64,000 nucleotides of DNA from a bacterium (lineage in GTDB: Bacteria > Verrucomicrobiota > Verrucomicrobiia > Limisphaerales > J093), in assembly GCA_021780105.1 (NCBI GenBank), contig JAJXZJ010000055.1:1-64000 (forward strand). Direction: 5' to 3'. A model generated the notes under the pieces. That model saw only the letters and a list, made by a program, of their open reading frames with translations, had not been told where the DNA came from and ran no database searches. Below are positions 54,361 to 63,029 of the stretch, in pieces. Both the position numbers and the translations under genes were made by a program. Numbering within the stretch: position 1 is the first letter of the stretch; each line of letters begins with the position of its first letter.

Positions 54361-55179
54361 ATGAACGACGCAAGCCATTCTAAATTCAATCGTTACGCAC
54401 GAATTTACGCCGCGCTCTGGCGCAACTCCGTGGTGCGGGAAATGAGCTTCAAGGCGAACTTTCTGCTTTGGATTTTCGTCGAACTGCTGTGGTTCGGCTT
54501 GCAGCTCAGTTTCATCGCCGTGATCTACCAGCACACCGACCGGATCGCCACGTGGTCGAAATGGCAGGTCGTGTTCCTCGTCGGCGCCAGCCAGTTCATC
54601 CAGCAGATTTTCGCCGCGCTCTTTCTCTCGAACTGCACGCAGCTTTCCGAATACGTCCGCACCGGCCGGCTGGATTTCCTGTTGCTGCTGCCAGCCAGCA
54701 CGCGGTTTCTGGTGTCGTTCCGGCAGGTTGACCTGGGCGCCTTTGTCAATTCCGTGGCCGGCGCGGCGGTGATGATTTATGCCGGCCGGCAACTCCAGTT
54801 GCACCCCACCTTCGGCAACCTCGCCGGTTTCCTGCCGCTGTGCGCGGCGGGCATTTTGATCCACTATTCGCTGATGTTTCTGCTGGCGACGGTCAGCTTC
54901 TGGACCGTCCGGGCGCAGGGCATCGTTTGGAGCTACTACAACCTGTTCAACCTCGCCCGCCTGCCGGACGGCGCGTTCCGCCCCGGCGTGTTCAAAGCCG
55001 TGTTCACCTTCGTCCTGCCGATGCTGTTGGTGGCCAACGTCCCGGTGAAACGACTGGTGGAGCTGCCCGCCGCGCCCTGGGAATGGCCAGTCCTGCTAAT
55101 CCTGGCCGCCACCTGTTTTGGCGTGTCCGAGTGGGCATGGCGCGCTTCGGTGCGGCATTACACCAGCGCCAGTTCCTGA
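54361..55179 (+). CDS. ABC-2-type permease, subunit 2
   Basis: About 272 residues, six membrane segments, sister of the preceding permease: NSVVREMSFKANFLLWIFVE at the N-terminus and LSEYVRTGRLDFLLLLPAST as the coupling-loop region. ATG 54361 is preferred over GTG 54355, which abuts the preceding stop. The two permeases would form one exporter channel of unknown substrate. A weak T-tailed hairpin follows at 55233. Confidence 0.82.
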   Translation: MNDASHSKFNRYARIYAALWRNSVVREMSFKANFLLWIFVELLWFGLQLSFIAVIYQHTDRIATWSKWQVVFLVGASQFIQQIFAALFLSNCTQLSEYVRTGRLDFLLLLPASTRFLVSFRQVDLGAFVNSVAGAAVMIYAGRQLQLHPTFGNLAGFLPLCAAGILIHYSLMFLLATVSFWTVRAQGIVWSYYNLFNLARLPDGAFRPGVFKAVFTFVLPMLLVANVPVKRLVELPAAPWEWPVLLILAATCFGVSEWAWRASVRHYTSASS

Positions 55180-55495
55180 GCGGCGAATCGTGATGCGGAG
55201 GGAAAATCACAAAAAAACCTTTGATTTCAGCCGTTTGAAAACAAACTTTTTCAGCGAAAACAATCGGTAAACGTGCCCGGCGCCGGGTTGGGCGCGGCCC
55301 CCCAAGCCGCCGTCGGCGGAAAAACCGGTTACGACTGGCACCCGGCCAGGGTCATTAAGGATACTAAATACTGTTTTGGATCGTTTTTTTCGCTTGTGAT
55401 GTCTTGCCAGAAACGGCATTCTCGCCACCGTGCTGGCCCGGTGTCAGCACGAAGACGTCAGTAAGAAATAACCGGTTAAGATAGAAAGGTAAACT
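55180..55495. other. AT-rich regulatory interval upstream of the PEP-CTERM gene
   Basis: No gene is visible. It holds a weak terminator-like hairpin (GTTTG 55233-55237 with CAAAC 55242-55246, then TTTTT) after the permeases, and a 7-bp hairpin (CGTGCTG 55429-55435 with CAGCACG 55445-55451) 45 bases before the next start, probably in the 5' leader. Base composition changes noticeably from the GC-rich upstream genes. I could not place a convincing promoter. Confidence 0.45.
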
Positions 55496-56221
55496 ATGCG
55501 CAGATTAAAAAGAACGGTCAGCTTGCGCCAGACGGCATTACTTGCGGGAACTGCAGCCCTGCTCGCGTTGCCTATGGCCAATGCTATGACACAAAATCTC
55601 GTCTCGAATGGGGATTTCGAAACAACGCCATCCACTCCAACAGGTTTGTGGAATGTTGGAGGAGTTGACTATGGAACTGGGTCCACGGATGTTCCAAGTT
55701 GGACAGTGGGCGGAACGCAGGGATCGCTCGAATTGTTTAATGCTAATTCGGGCTATTCGGTGATTCCTTCGGCCGGAGCACCAGCGACAGGATACACCGC
55801 TCCAAACGGAACATCGGCTTTGCTGTTTGGGCCGGCAACAAGTATCACAACTGCTCTTTCAGGCGTGAACTTGAGCCCCCCCACTCACACGTTCTACCTG
55901 TCCTTCGACGTTTCAAACTTGGTGCCTGTAGGTGACTATTCCGTCACAGTGTCCCTTCATGATGGGGTCGCTGATTGGAGCGGAAACTTCACCGGAAACA
56001 CTTCGCTTGGAAGTTATGAGACGCGCACTGCCACCATCACGGGTGTGGCGGTTTCAGACCTTCCGGTGTATCTCACGTTCACCCGCGATGCTGGCGCTGG
56101 CAACTTCGTTGTGTTGGACAACATCAAACTTACAGAAGCACCCGAGCCCACCACCTATGCGTTGATCGGTGGCATGGGACTGTTGGGCTTCGCTGGCTAT
56201 CGCCGGTTCCGCAAGGCCTAA
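55496..56221 (+). CDS. PEP-CTERM sorting-domain protein
   Basis: A 241-residue exported protein. The signal peptide is about 1-30 (TALLAGTAALLALPMANA). The body (NLVSNGDFETTPSTPTGLW..., DNIKLTEA) resembles jelly-roll carbohydrate-binding or DUF642-type modules. The C-terminus is PEPTTYALIGGMGLLGFAGY followed by RRFRKA: Pro-Glu-Pro, a membrane helix and a basic end, the PEP-CTERM signal recognised by exosortase. It is therefore probably part of extracellular matrix or the cell surface. The start is fixed by AAAGG 7 bases upstream. The gene is visibly less GC-rich than its neighbours. Exosortase itself is not in the window. Confidence 0.93.
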   Translation: MRRLKRTVSLRQTALLAGTAALLALPMANAMTQNLVSNGDFETTPSTPTGLWNVGGVDYGTGSTDVPSWTVGGTQGSLELFNANSGYSVIPSAGAPATGYTAPNGTSALLFGPATSITTALSGVNLSPPTHTFYLSFDVSNLVPVGDYSVTVSLHDGVADWSGNFTGNTSLGSYETRTATITGVAVSDLPVYLTFTRDAGAGNFVVLDNIKLTEAPEPTTYALIGGMGLLGFAGYRRFRKA

Positions 56222-56245
56222 GGAGGCTTTAAGTTTGGTTTTCAT

Positions 56246-56279
56246 CCCCGTGTTGGCAAAACAACACGGGGGTTTTTTT
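56246..56279 (+). terminator. Strong Rho-independent terminator after the PEP-CTERM gene
   Basis: A perfect 10-bp stem (CCCCGTGTTG 56246-56255 with CAACACGGGG 56262-56271), a 6-base loop and a run of seven Ts (56273-56279). Confidence 0.95.
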
Positions 56280-56436
56280 ATTCTCCGCCACGGCATGGCG
56301 CCAGTTTTCAACTGGCCGGTTTGAAACCGGCGTTCTGCTTTGCGCATGGAGGCTGAATAACAATTGCTTCCAGCGGGTAAAACGCTAACCTGTTCCCGCA
56401 CTGGCGGGCTGACGGCAAAATCAATCGTTCCACATT

Positions 56437-58446
56437 ATGCCAACGGACAGACATTCAGGAGATCGGGAGCGCGGATTGCCTTCGATGACACGGCGGGAGC
56501 GAATGGGCGCGCGCTTTGGCAACTGGCCGCTGCTGCGGCTGTTGATTTATTCGTTCTGGTTTCGACTGGCGTTTCTGAGCCTGTTGTTCGTCTTTCTGGC
56601 CGCCCTGCTGATGCTGCCCCGCATCTGGCGGGTGACACCGCCGGGTTTCCGCCCGGAGGTACGGATCAAGCTGCTGGACTACGTGCAGGGGTGGTCGTTG
56701 CGCCGCACGGCCGTAAACGAGGAGGCCATCAACAATTACCAGGCTGCCTTTAACGCCTGGCGGGCAGCCTGGGCCAACAACATCACGGATCAGCGTTCCA
56801 TGCGCGGGCTGTTGAGCGCGGTGCCCAAGCTGGAACAAGCCGAGAACCAGATGGGTTCCGTGGCGCAGGCCGGCAGATGGCTGCTCCTCCTGGCGGGAAC
56901 CAACGCCACCGACGTGGCCTTGATTGCCCGGGCCGAGGTCCACGCCGGCCTCAGCGACCGGGCGGCAGCCGTGCTGGACTCGCTGCAGGAGCAACAAAAG
57001 GCGATCCCGCCGCAATTGGAACAGCTTTACTTGATGGCGTTGTTCGGGGCACAGCGAACCGCCGAATTCGCCTCGCGGATCGCGACCAACCAGACCATTC
57101 AGGGGGAGATCACCCGCATCCTGAAGGCACCTGCGTCCAGCGAATTGAACGCGAGCGGTGACGAGCCGGACTTTCCCTTGTATTGCGCCGCCTACATGGT
57201 CGGCTGGGGCAATTTGGCCACCCGCGACAAAGGACTCGAATTGCTCCACGCCGCGCGCCAAAACCGGCAGACGGAATCGCTCGCCTATGACCTGGAATTC
57301 ATTGCCGCCTGGCGCAAGCACGATACGGACACCTGCGGCGATCTGCTCAACCAGCTCAAAAGCCTGGGCAAGGCCAAGATTCACCAATACACGGATTATT
57401 GGGCGTTGTTGATTGACGACCATCGCACAGACGAGGCCCGGAAGGACGCGCAGCAGGCCAATTTGGTGCCGGTGAACCCGCTCGACGCGTATCGTCTGGC
57501 GCGGGCGGAAATTGCGCTGAATCTTTGGGACGATGCCGAGCGCCTGTTGCAGCGGTTCACGGAGAACATTGGCTGGGCGGCCGAATTGTTGATTCTCCGG
57601 GCGGACGTGTTGAAGCGGGCCGGCAAGTGGGATGACTTGCAGTCGCTGGCCATGCAAATGCGCCTGCAACCGGACACCATGGATTTGCTGGGTGGTTACA
57701 CGTATTATTTGGAGGGCATGGCCGACTGGAACACCGGCAACGAGAACGCCGCGCGCGACGCGTTTGAGCGGACCGACGCGACGGGCTTCAGCAAGGCTCC
57801 CCTGCTGGCTTTGAAAGTCAGCACGGACATGCTTGACGTTGGCCCCCCAAAATACCCCAAGGGATGCCTCGCGAGATGGGCGGAACCTCTGCTGCTGCCT
57901 CATCGGACGGAACTGAATGACAACGCGGAATTCTGGATGGCGCTGCTGAAATGCGCCTCGGCGCTGCGCGAGAACTCCTATTTGATGGAGGCCGCGTCCA
58001 ACTACTACCGGCTGAAGCCGAACGATGCGACCGCGATGAACAACTACGCCGCCGCCCTTTTGATCCTGCGCCGGCAACCGGCCGAGGCCATTTCCCTGAC
58101 ACTGCGACTCTTTCAGGCGTATCCGCAGCGCATTGACATGATCATGAACCACGCCGCCGCGCTGGCACTGAATGACCGCGTTGCCGAGGCCGAAACCCTC
58201 TTGAAACAAATCAAACCGGATCAATTGCTGTCCGCCGATGCCACGCAATATTACCTCACGATGGTGGAAATCTATTGGAAATCCAAACGCATCGAGCAGG
58301 CACGAACCGCCCTTTCGCGGATAGACAAAACCCTGCTTTATCCGGTCCAGGCGGATTGGCTGAAAGGAATCGCCGCCCAAATTGGCGCCGCGAAAATCGC
58401 ATCGGCCGACGCGGATACCAAGCCGACTCCCGCCGCCGTCCCGTGA
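56437..58446 (+). CDS. Membrane-anchored TPR-like protein
   Basis: 669 residues. A membrane segment lies at about 38-60 (SFWFRLAFLSLLFVFLAALL), after a basic cytoplasmic N-terminus. The rest is almost entirely helical with recurrent TPR-like spacing (for example ATDVALIARAEVHAGLSDRA, AYRLARAEIALNLWDDAERL, ATAMNNYAAALLILRR), consistent with a periplasmic scaffold. No catalytic motif was found. It may be coupled to the isomerase-like gene 12 bases downstream. Confidence 0.75.
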   Translation: MPTDRHSGDRERGLPSMTRRERMGARFGNWPLLRLLIYSFWFRLAFLSLLFVFLAALLMLPRIWRVTPPGFRPEVRIKLLDYVQGWSLRRTAVNEEAINNYQAAFNAWRAAWANNITDQRSMRGLLSAVPKLEQAENQMGSVAQAGRWLLLLAGTNATDVALIARAEVHAGLSDRAAAVLDSLQEQQKAIPPQLEQLYLMALFGAQRTAEFASRIATNQTIQGEITRILKAPASSELNASGDEPDFPLYCAAYMVGWGNLATRDKGLELLHAARQNRQTESLAYDLEFIAAWRKHDTDTCGDLLNQLKSLGKAKIHQYTDYWALLIDDHRTDEARKDAQQANLVPVNPLDAYRLARAEIALNLWDDAERLLQRFTENIGWAAELLILRADVLKRAGKWDDLQSLAMQMRLQPDTMDLLGGYTYYLEGMADWNTGNENAARDAFERTDATGFSKAPLLALKVSTDMLDVGPPKYPKGCLARWAEPLLLPHRTELNDNAEFWMALLKCASALRENSYLMEAASNYYRLKPNDATAMNNYAAALLILRRQPAEAISLTLRLFQAYPQRIDMIMNHAAALALNDRVAEAETLLKQIKPDQLLSADATQYYLTMVEIYWKSKRIEQARTALSRIDKTLLYPVQADWLKGIAAQIGAAKIASADADTKPTPAAVP

Positions 58447-58458
58447 GGCGTTCCGGCC

Positions 58459-59388
58459 ATGAACCCACGCCACTGCCATCGCAAAAAAACCGCTGCGGGT
58501 TCAAACGCGTCGCGACGACATTTCTTCCAATCGCTGGCGGCGGGAGCGGTGGCGATCAGCGCTGGACTTGCCCCAGCCAGGGCCGGGGAACCGGATCGGC
58601 CAACCGCCGGCAACAGTCCCCGTATGCGTCTGGGGCTTGTGACCTACAACCTCGCCAAGGACTGGAATGTGCCCACCATCATCAAGAATTGCACCACGAC
58701 AGGATTTGAAGGCGTGGAACTCCGCACCACCCACGCGCATGGCGTCGAGGTTACACTTTCCGCGGCGGCCCGCCAGGAGGTGCGCCAGCGCTTTCAAAAT
58801 TCCAGCGTCACCTTGGTCGGGCTGGGCAGCACGTTCGATTACCACACGCCCGACCAGGCGAAGTTGCGGCGGGACATCGAGGCAACGAAGCAATACATCC
58901 TTTTGGCCCATGATGTCGGCGCGGGCGGCGTCAAAGTGCGCCCGAACGGCCTGCCCAAGGAAGTTCCCGTCGAGAAAACACTGGAGCAAATTGGCCGGTC
59001 CCTGCTTGAGGTGGGCAAGTTTGCGGGCCAATACGGACTGCAAATCCGCCTGGAGGTGCATGGGCCCGGCACCGCGCTGCTGCCCCATATCAAAACCATC
59101 ATGGACGTGGCCGACGCGCCCAACGTCGGCGTTTGTTGGAACTCGAACCAAACCGACCTCGAAGGCGCGGGCTTCGACCCCAATTTTGACCTGGTCAAGG
59201 CGCGGATCATGACCGTGCATTTGCGGGATTTGTTTCTGGAGGAATACCCGTGGCGCCATTTGTTCGCGCGATTGAAGGGGATTAGTTTTGCCGGGTTTTC
59301 GATGGCGGAAATCCCTGAAAGCACGGATCCGCTGCGGGTGATGCGCTATTTCCGCGCGCTGTGGCTCGCGTTTCAGGAGCGGCTCTAG
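58459..59388 (+). CDS. Tat-exported sugar phosphate isomerase/epimerase-like TIM barrel
   Basis: 309 residues. The N-terminus has a Tat signal, SRRHFFQSLAAGAVAI, with Ala-rich core and likely cut after PARA. The mature part is a xylose-isomerase-like TIM barrel: LVTYNLAKDWNVPTIIKN, GFEGVELRT, LRLEVHG-like strand IRLEVHGPG, VGVCWNSNQTD and IMTVHLRDL, containing the metal-ligand Glu, Asp and His positions typical of the family. Substrate unknown; relatives act on sugars or inositols in the periplasm. Confidence 0.85.
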   Translation: MNPRHCHRKKTAAGSNASRRHFFQSLAAGAVAISAGLAPARAGEPDRPTAGNSPRMRLGLVTYNLAKDWNVPTIIKNCTTTGFEGVELRTTHAHGVEVTLSAAARQEVRQRFQNSSVTLVGLGSTFDYHTPDQAKLRRDIEATKQYILLAHDVGAGGVKVRPNGLPKEVPVEKTLEQIGRSLLEVGKFAGQYGLQIRLEVHGPGTALLPHIKTIMDVADAPNVGVCWNSNQTDLEGAGFDPNFDLVKARIMTVHLRDLFLEEYPWRHLFARLKGISFAGFSMAEIPESTDPLRVMRYFRALWLAFQERL

Positions 59389-59437
59389 GCCGCCGGTGCG
59401 TGGACAGTCCGCGCCACCGGGCGTAACTTCATTTGCC

Positions 59438-60595
59438 ATGAATGCTTCCTCAGCGGCGACCAGGGCCACTGCCGTGGAGTCGAACCCGCCCGCCGCTCGC
59501 TACACCGGTGAGGTGATTTACATCTTCGCCTTCGACCTGGCCTATGAGCTCGACCGAAATCCGATTTCCACGTTGCTGGGTCAGCCCGTCGCCCAGTTCT
59601 CGGTGGACGCCAGCAAGCGCAATCCGCGGACGCTGCTTTTTTTCCGGCCGCGCATGATCCGCCTGCCGCCGCAGGAACGCATTGGCCCCCACGGATCGAT
59701 GCGGGTCCAGCGCACGGTGAAACTGATGCCCGTCGGCGCCATCAGCATCGCGGTGCGCGTGTCCTTCGCCGTCGAACATTTCGAGGAACTGGTGAATTAC
59801 CACGACCTGCAGTTTAACAACGGCTCGTTGCAGGAAGAAGTGCGGGAACTGGCGGAGCTGGTTCGTGCAGATTTGATGCCGCATCTGATCCGGCCGGTGG
59901 CGCGCATGGCTGACGAGGAGGCCTACACCGTCTTTTGCCTGGCGGCGCCGCTCCGGGACGCCAAGGGCGACGAGGTCAGCGCCGAGGCCTGGATGCAGGG
60001 GCACCGACGACAGGTGGCCTCGGTGCTGACCCAGGAAACGGACCCCAGCTTTCTCTCACGCCAGGAGGCCAACGAATCCACCGACCTTTATCTCTCGTAT
60101 TACCAACACGACCTCGCGGTGGTGGATTGGGACGCCGCGCTGATCGCCGACGAACCCAGTCATTTCGACGAGACGCTTTACATCCTCGAGCTCGCCAACG
60201 TCCAACTGGCCGAACTGGAGGCCTACGACCGCTTCCTGGACGACGCCCTCGAACGGGCCTACCGCGACCTGGCCACGACCCGTGGCCGGCGACGTGGCGA
60301 GGTGCTCCGGGAGCTGCGCGAAATCCGCGTGGACCTGGCCCGGCTCAGCGACGAACTCTCCAACATCACCAAGTTTTTCGGCGACTGGCACCTGGCGCGG
60401 ATTTACAGCACGGTCGCCGCGCGTTTCCACCTGGCCGACTGGCACCGGACGATTGACCGCAAACAGGAGACCTTGGACGACCTCTACGAAATGCTCGAAC
60501 ACGACCGGAACAACCGCTGGATGCTGATCCTGGAAGTGACCATTGTGCTTCTGTTCGTCATTGATCTTACCTTGCTTCTCTTTGGCCACCGCTGA
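59438..60595 (+). CDS. DUF155/RMND1-like protein with C-terminal membrane anchor
   Basis: 385 residues from ATG 59438. A long central domain is followed by a helical region (YILELANVQLAELEAYDRFLD, ELREIRVDLARLSDELSNIT, then FHLADWHRTIDRKQETLDDL) and a single C-terminal membrane helix (MLILEVTIVLLFVIDLTLLL). This layout and the 'R..LN.K...l..lY.....LE.....LI' type ending recall the eukaryotic RMD1/RMND1 (DUF155) family and its bacterial relatives. The match is by eye and needs a profile search. Function in bacteria is unknown. Confidence 0.6.
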   Translation: MNASSAATRATAVESNPPAARYTGEVIYIFAFDLAYELDRNPISTLLGQPVAQFSVDASKRNPRTLLFFRPRMIRLPPQERIGPHGSMRVQRTVKLMPVGAISIAVRVSFAVEHFEELVNYHDLQFNNGSLQEEVRELAELVRADLMPHLIRPVARMADEEAYTVFCLAAPLRDAKGDEVSAEAWMQGHRRQVASVLTQETDPSFLSRQEANESTDLYLSYYQHDLAVVDWDAALIADEPSHFDETLYILELANVQLAELEAYDRFLDDALERAYRDLATTRGRRRGEVLRELREIRVDLARLSDELSNITKFFGDWHLARIYSTVAARFHLADWHRTIDRKQETLDDLYEMLEHDRNNRWMLILEVTIVLLFVIDLTLLLFGHR

Positions 60596-60678
60596 ACCGG
60601 CCAACGGTCTGTCCAAGCGCCGCCGCACAGCTTGAATTGGGCCGGCAAGGGGGCTTGAACGGCACTTTTTTGAAGTTT

Positions 60679-60706
60679 TTGACTTGAGAAGGGCCGGAGA
60701 TAGGGC
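60679..60706 (+). promoter_or_regulatory. Promoter candidate for the intergenic RNA
   Basis: TTGACT (60679-60684) is followed after 16 bases by TAGGGC (60701-60706). The -35 is good and the -10 poor; placing a start near 60713 fits the RNA candidate downstream. Confidence 0.3.
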
Positions 60707-60719
60707 AATTAATTTCTTT

Positions 60720-60955
60720 AGTTAGACGGTGCGGTTGTGGGATCTTTGAAACTGGATTGGACACAGGATTTACCCTGCCATTGCTCGTGCATAGAAGCTA
60801 TGTCCTTGAACCGTAAGTTAACCAAGACGGGGTCCGACCGTGTGATGGTGGCCGACAGGCCTTGACTGGAAGTCGAAAGCCATCCGCTGGGCCTCATATG
60901 TTTCTAAGCGTTCAAAGGAACGGTTACACACGGCATTGTGGCGGGGTTTTTATTT
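60720..60955 (+). ncRNA. 6S RNA (ssrS) candidate
   Basis: The 393-base gap before rarA (60596-60988) has no gene but carries long-range complementarity that would fold it into one extended, interrupted hairpin of about 205 bases. TGCGGTTGTG (60730-60739) pairs with CACACGGCA (60927-60935) with one bulge and one mismatch. CTTTGAA (60744-60750) pairs with TTCAAAG (60911-60917), and GGATTGG (60754-60760) pairs with CCATCC (60880-60885) with one bulge. The inner loop contains small hairpins such as CATAG/CTATG (60790-60802). Gaps between the pairings leave an open bubble near the middle of the outer stem, and GCGGGGTTTTTATTT ends it. Size, rod-like fold and location next to rarA and near the 5-formyl-THF cyclo-ligase gene, both known neighbours of 6S genes in other phyla, fit 6S RNA. 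Confidence 0.5.
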
Positions 60956-60988
60956 GGGCGGATCGGTCTTTTCCAGTAAGATCGTGGT

Positions 60989-62380
60989 GTGTCTGGCGAC
61001 GAACTTTTTGCGCAGTCTCCAACGGCCGCAGCCGCAGCTGCTGATGGCCCGGCGGCTCAAGCCAGCGTGCGTGCCGTGCCGCTCGCGGCGCGGATGCGAC
61101 CGCGCGATTTGACCGAATATGTCGGCCAGACGCACATCCTTGGTCCCGGACAATTGCTCCGACGCGCGATCGAGGCGGATCGTATCCAATCGCTGATTTT
61201 TTTTGGCCCACCCGGAACCGGCAAGACTTCACTCGCCCACGTCATCGCCCGACAAACCCGGTCGCGTTTCGTGCGGCTGAGCGGCGTCGAATCCAATGTC
61301 GCCGACCTCCGCCGCGAACTGGCCGCCGCCGCGAACCGGTTGGCCAATTCCGGTCCGTTCACCATTCTGTTCATTGATGAAATTCATCGTTTCAACAAGG
61401 CCCAGCAGGATGTGCTTCTGCCCGACGTGGAGAGCGGCGTTGTCCGCCTGATCGGAGCGACCACGCACAACCCGTTTTTCTTCGTCAATTCGCCGCTGGT
61501 TTCGCGTTCCCAAATTTTCGAGCTGCAGCCGCTGACAGAGGTCGAACTGTTCGACTTGTTGCAGCGCGCGCTGGGCGATCCCGAACGCGGCCTCGGCCAC
61601 CTCAAAATCCATGCCGACGAGACGGCGTTGCGCCATCTGGCCAAGGTTGCCGACGGCGATGCCCGCAAAGCCCTCAATTCGTTGGAAATCGCGATCCTCA
61701 CCACGCCGCCCGGGCCGGACGGCTCCACTCGTCTCGATCTCGCGGTCGCCGAGCAAAGCATCCAGAAGAAGGCGGTGGTCTATGACACCGACGGCGACGC
61801 GCATTACGACACGATTTCGGCGTTCATCAAATCCATGCGCGGCAGTGACCCCGACGCCGCGCTTTACTGGCTGGCCAAAATGATCCACGCCGGCGAGGAT
61901 CCGCGTTTCATCGCCCGGCGCATCATGATTTGCGCCGCCGAAGATGTCGGCCTGGCGGACCCCATGGCGCTGGTGCTGGCCCGGACGGCGTGCGAGGTTT
62001 CGGAATTGATCGGCTGGCCGGAGGCGCGAATTCCGCTGGCCGAAGCCACGGTGTTCGTCGCCACCGCCCACAAGAGCAACAGCGCCTACCTGGCGATCGA
62101 GGCGGCGCTGGACGACGTGCGCACGGGCCGAACCTTGCCAATCCCAGTCCAACTTCGCGACGCGAACTACGCGGGCGCCGAGCGCCTTGGTCACGGCCGG
62201 GGCTACGAATACGCGCACGATCATCCCGGCCACTTCGTCACGCAAGACTACCTCGGCGCACCCCGGCGTTATTACGAACCGACCGACCAAGGAGTCGAAA
62301 AGAAGATCAAGGAGCGCGTCGAAAAATGGCGCGCCCAGTTTGACCAAATGCGCAAAGCTGACCCGAAAGCCGCCGGGTAG
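60989..62380 (+). CDS. rarA: Replication-associated recombination protein A (RarA/MgsA), AAA+ ATPase
   Basis: 463 residues, GTG start. RarA acts at stalled replication forks and binds SSB and DNA ends. Domains: AAA+ core (~35-230) with Walker A GPPGTGKTS (Lys79) and Walker B FIDEIHRF, sensor region GATTHNPFF, then a helical lid and C-terminal tetramerisation domain (~270-440; DDVRTGRTLPIP and GYEYAHDHPGHFV). The N-terminus MSGDELFAQ fits the family. Downstream the cyclo-ligase gene starts 34 bases later. Confidence 0.95.
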   Translation: MSGDELFAQSPTAAAAAADGPAAQASVRAVPLAARMRPRDLTEYVGQTHILGPGQLLRRAIEADRIQSLIFFGPPGTGKTSLAHVIARQTRSRFVRLSGVESNVADLRRELAAAANRLANSGPFTILFIDEIHRFNKAQQDVLLPDVESGVVRLIGATTHNPFFFVNSPLVSRSQIFELQPLTEVELFDLLQRALGDPERGLGHLKIHADETALRHLAKVADGDARKALNSLEIAILTTPPGPDGSTRLDLAVAEQSIQKKAVVYDTDGDAHYDTISAFIKSMRGSDPDAALYWLAKMIHAGEDPRFIARRIMICAAEDVGLADPMALVLARTACEVSELIGWPEARIPLAEATVFVATAHKSNSAYLAIEAALDDVRTGRTLPIPVQLRDANYAGAERLGHGRGYEYAHDHPGHFVTQDYLGAPRRYYEPTDQGVEKKIKERVEKWRAQFDQMRKADPKAAG

Positions 62381-62414
62381 CACGACCGCCACCGATCCTG
62401 CCCTTTGGCCGTGG

Positions 62415-63029
62415 ATGAACCTCTCGATTGCAGAACAAAAAGCGGTGTTGCGGCGCGAGATGCGGTTGCGGCTGAAGCAACTCGCCCCGGCCGAACGTGC
62501 CGCGGCCTCGGCTCAAGCCATCGTCCGCCTGCATGGGCAACCGGTCTGGAAGCAGGCAGGGGGAATCTTGTTATACATGGCGCGGCCGGACGAACTGGAC
62601 CTCTGGCCGTTGCTGGTCGAGGTGTTGGCCGAGGGCAGGCTCGTCGCCCTGCCCCGCTTCGTGCCGGCAACGCAGGACTACTCCGTCGCGGCAGTGCGCG
62701 AACCGGTGTGCGACCTCGTTGCCGGCGCGTTTGGCATCCCCGAACCGGCACCCCACTGCCCGGCAGTGCCGCGAAACCAACTGGACTTGGCGTTGGTTCC
62801 GGGCATAGTCTTCGACCAGGACGGGCGGCGGCTCGGCCGGGGAAAAGGATTCTACGACCGGCTGCTGCCTTCCGTCGGCGGGACTTTGTGCGGAGTGGCG
62901 TTGGACTGGCAGGTGTTGCCGGCCATTCCGGCAGAGCCGCACGACCAAACCCTGAATTGCATCCTAACGCCGACGCGCTGGCTTGCCTGCAAAGGCCGCG
63001 CGCGGTTTGAAAATGAATTTGCTGGCTGA
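62415..63029 (+). CDS. fau: 5-formyltetrahydrofolate cyclo-ligase
   Basis: 204 residues. Converts 5-formyl-THF to 5,10-methenyl-THF with ATP. KAVLRREMRLRLKQL is the N-terminal helix, LDLALVPGIVFDQDGRRLGRG followed by KGFYDRLL is the family signature with the ATP/folate site. ATG 62415 gives normal length. Its last 17 bases overlap the start of the RNase Y gene, so the two are translationally linked. Confidence 0.92.
   Translation: MNLSIAEQKAVLRREMRLRLKQLAPAERAAASAQAIVRLHGQPVWKQAGGILLYMARPDELDLWPLLVEVLAEGRLVALPRFVPATQDYSVAAVREPVCDLVAGAFGIPEPAPHCPAVPRNQLDLALVPGIVFDQDGRRLGRGKGFYDRLLPSVGGTLCGVALDWQVLPAIPAEPHDQTLNCILTPTRWLACKGRARFENEFAG

Noticed and set aside
55337-55380. Sigma-54 promoter (TGGCAC start) upstream of the PEP-CTERM gene
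   Set aside because: TGGCAC is present but the -12 GC does not lie at the required 10-base spacing from the -24 GG.
60720-60955. tmRNA, RNase P RNA, SRP RNA or a known riboswitch in the rarA upstream gap
   Set aside because: No tRNA-like CCA end or tag reading frame, no RNase P GAGGAAAGTCC-like core, no SRP GGAAG tetraloop, and no cobalamin or TPP box was found. The 6S-like rod remains the best reading.
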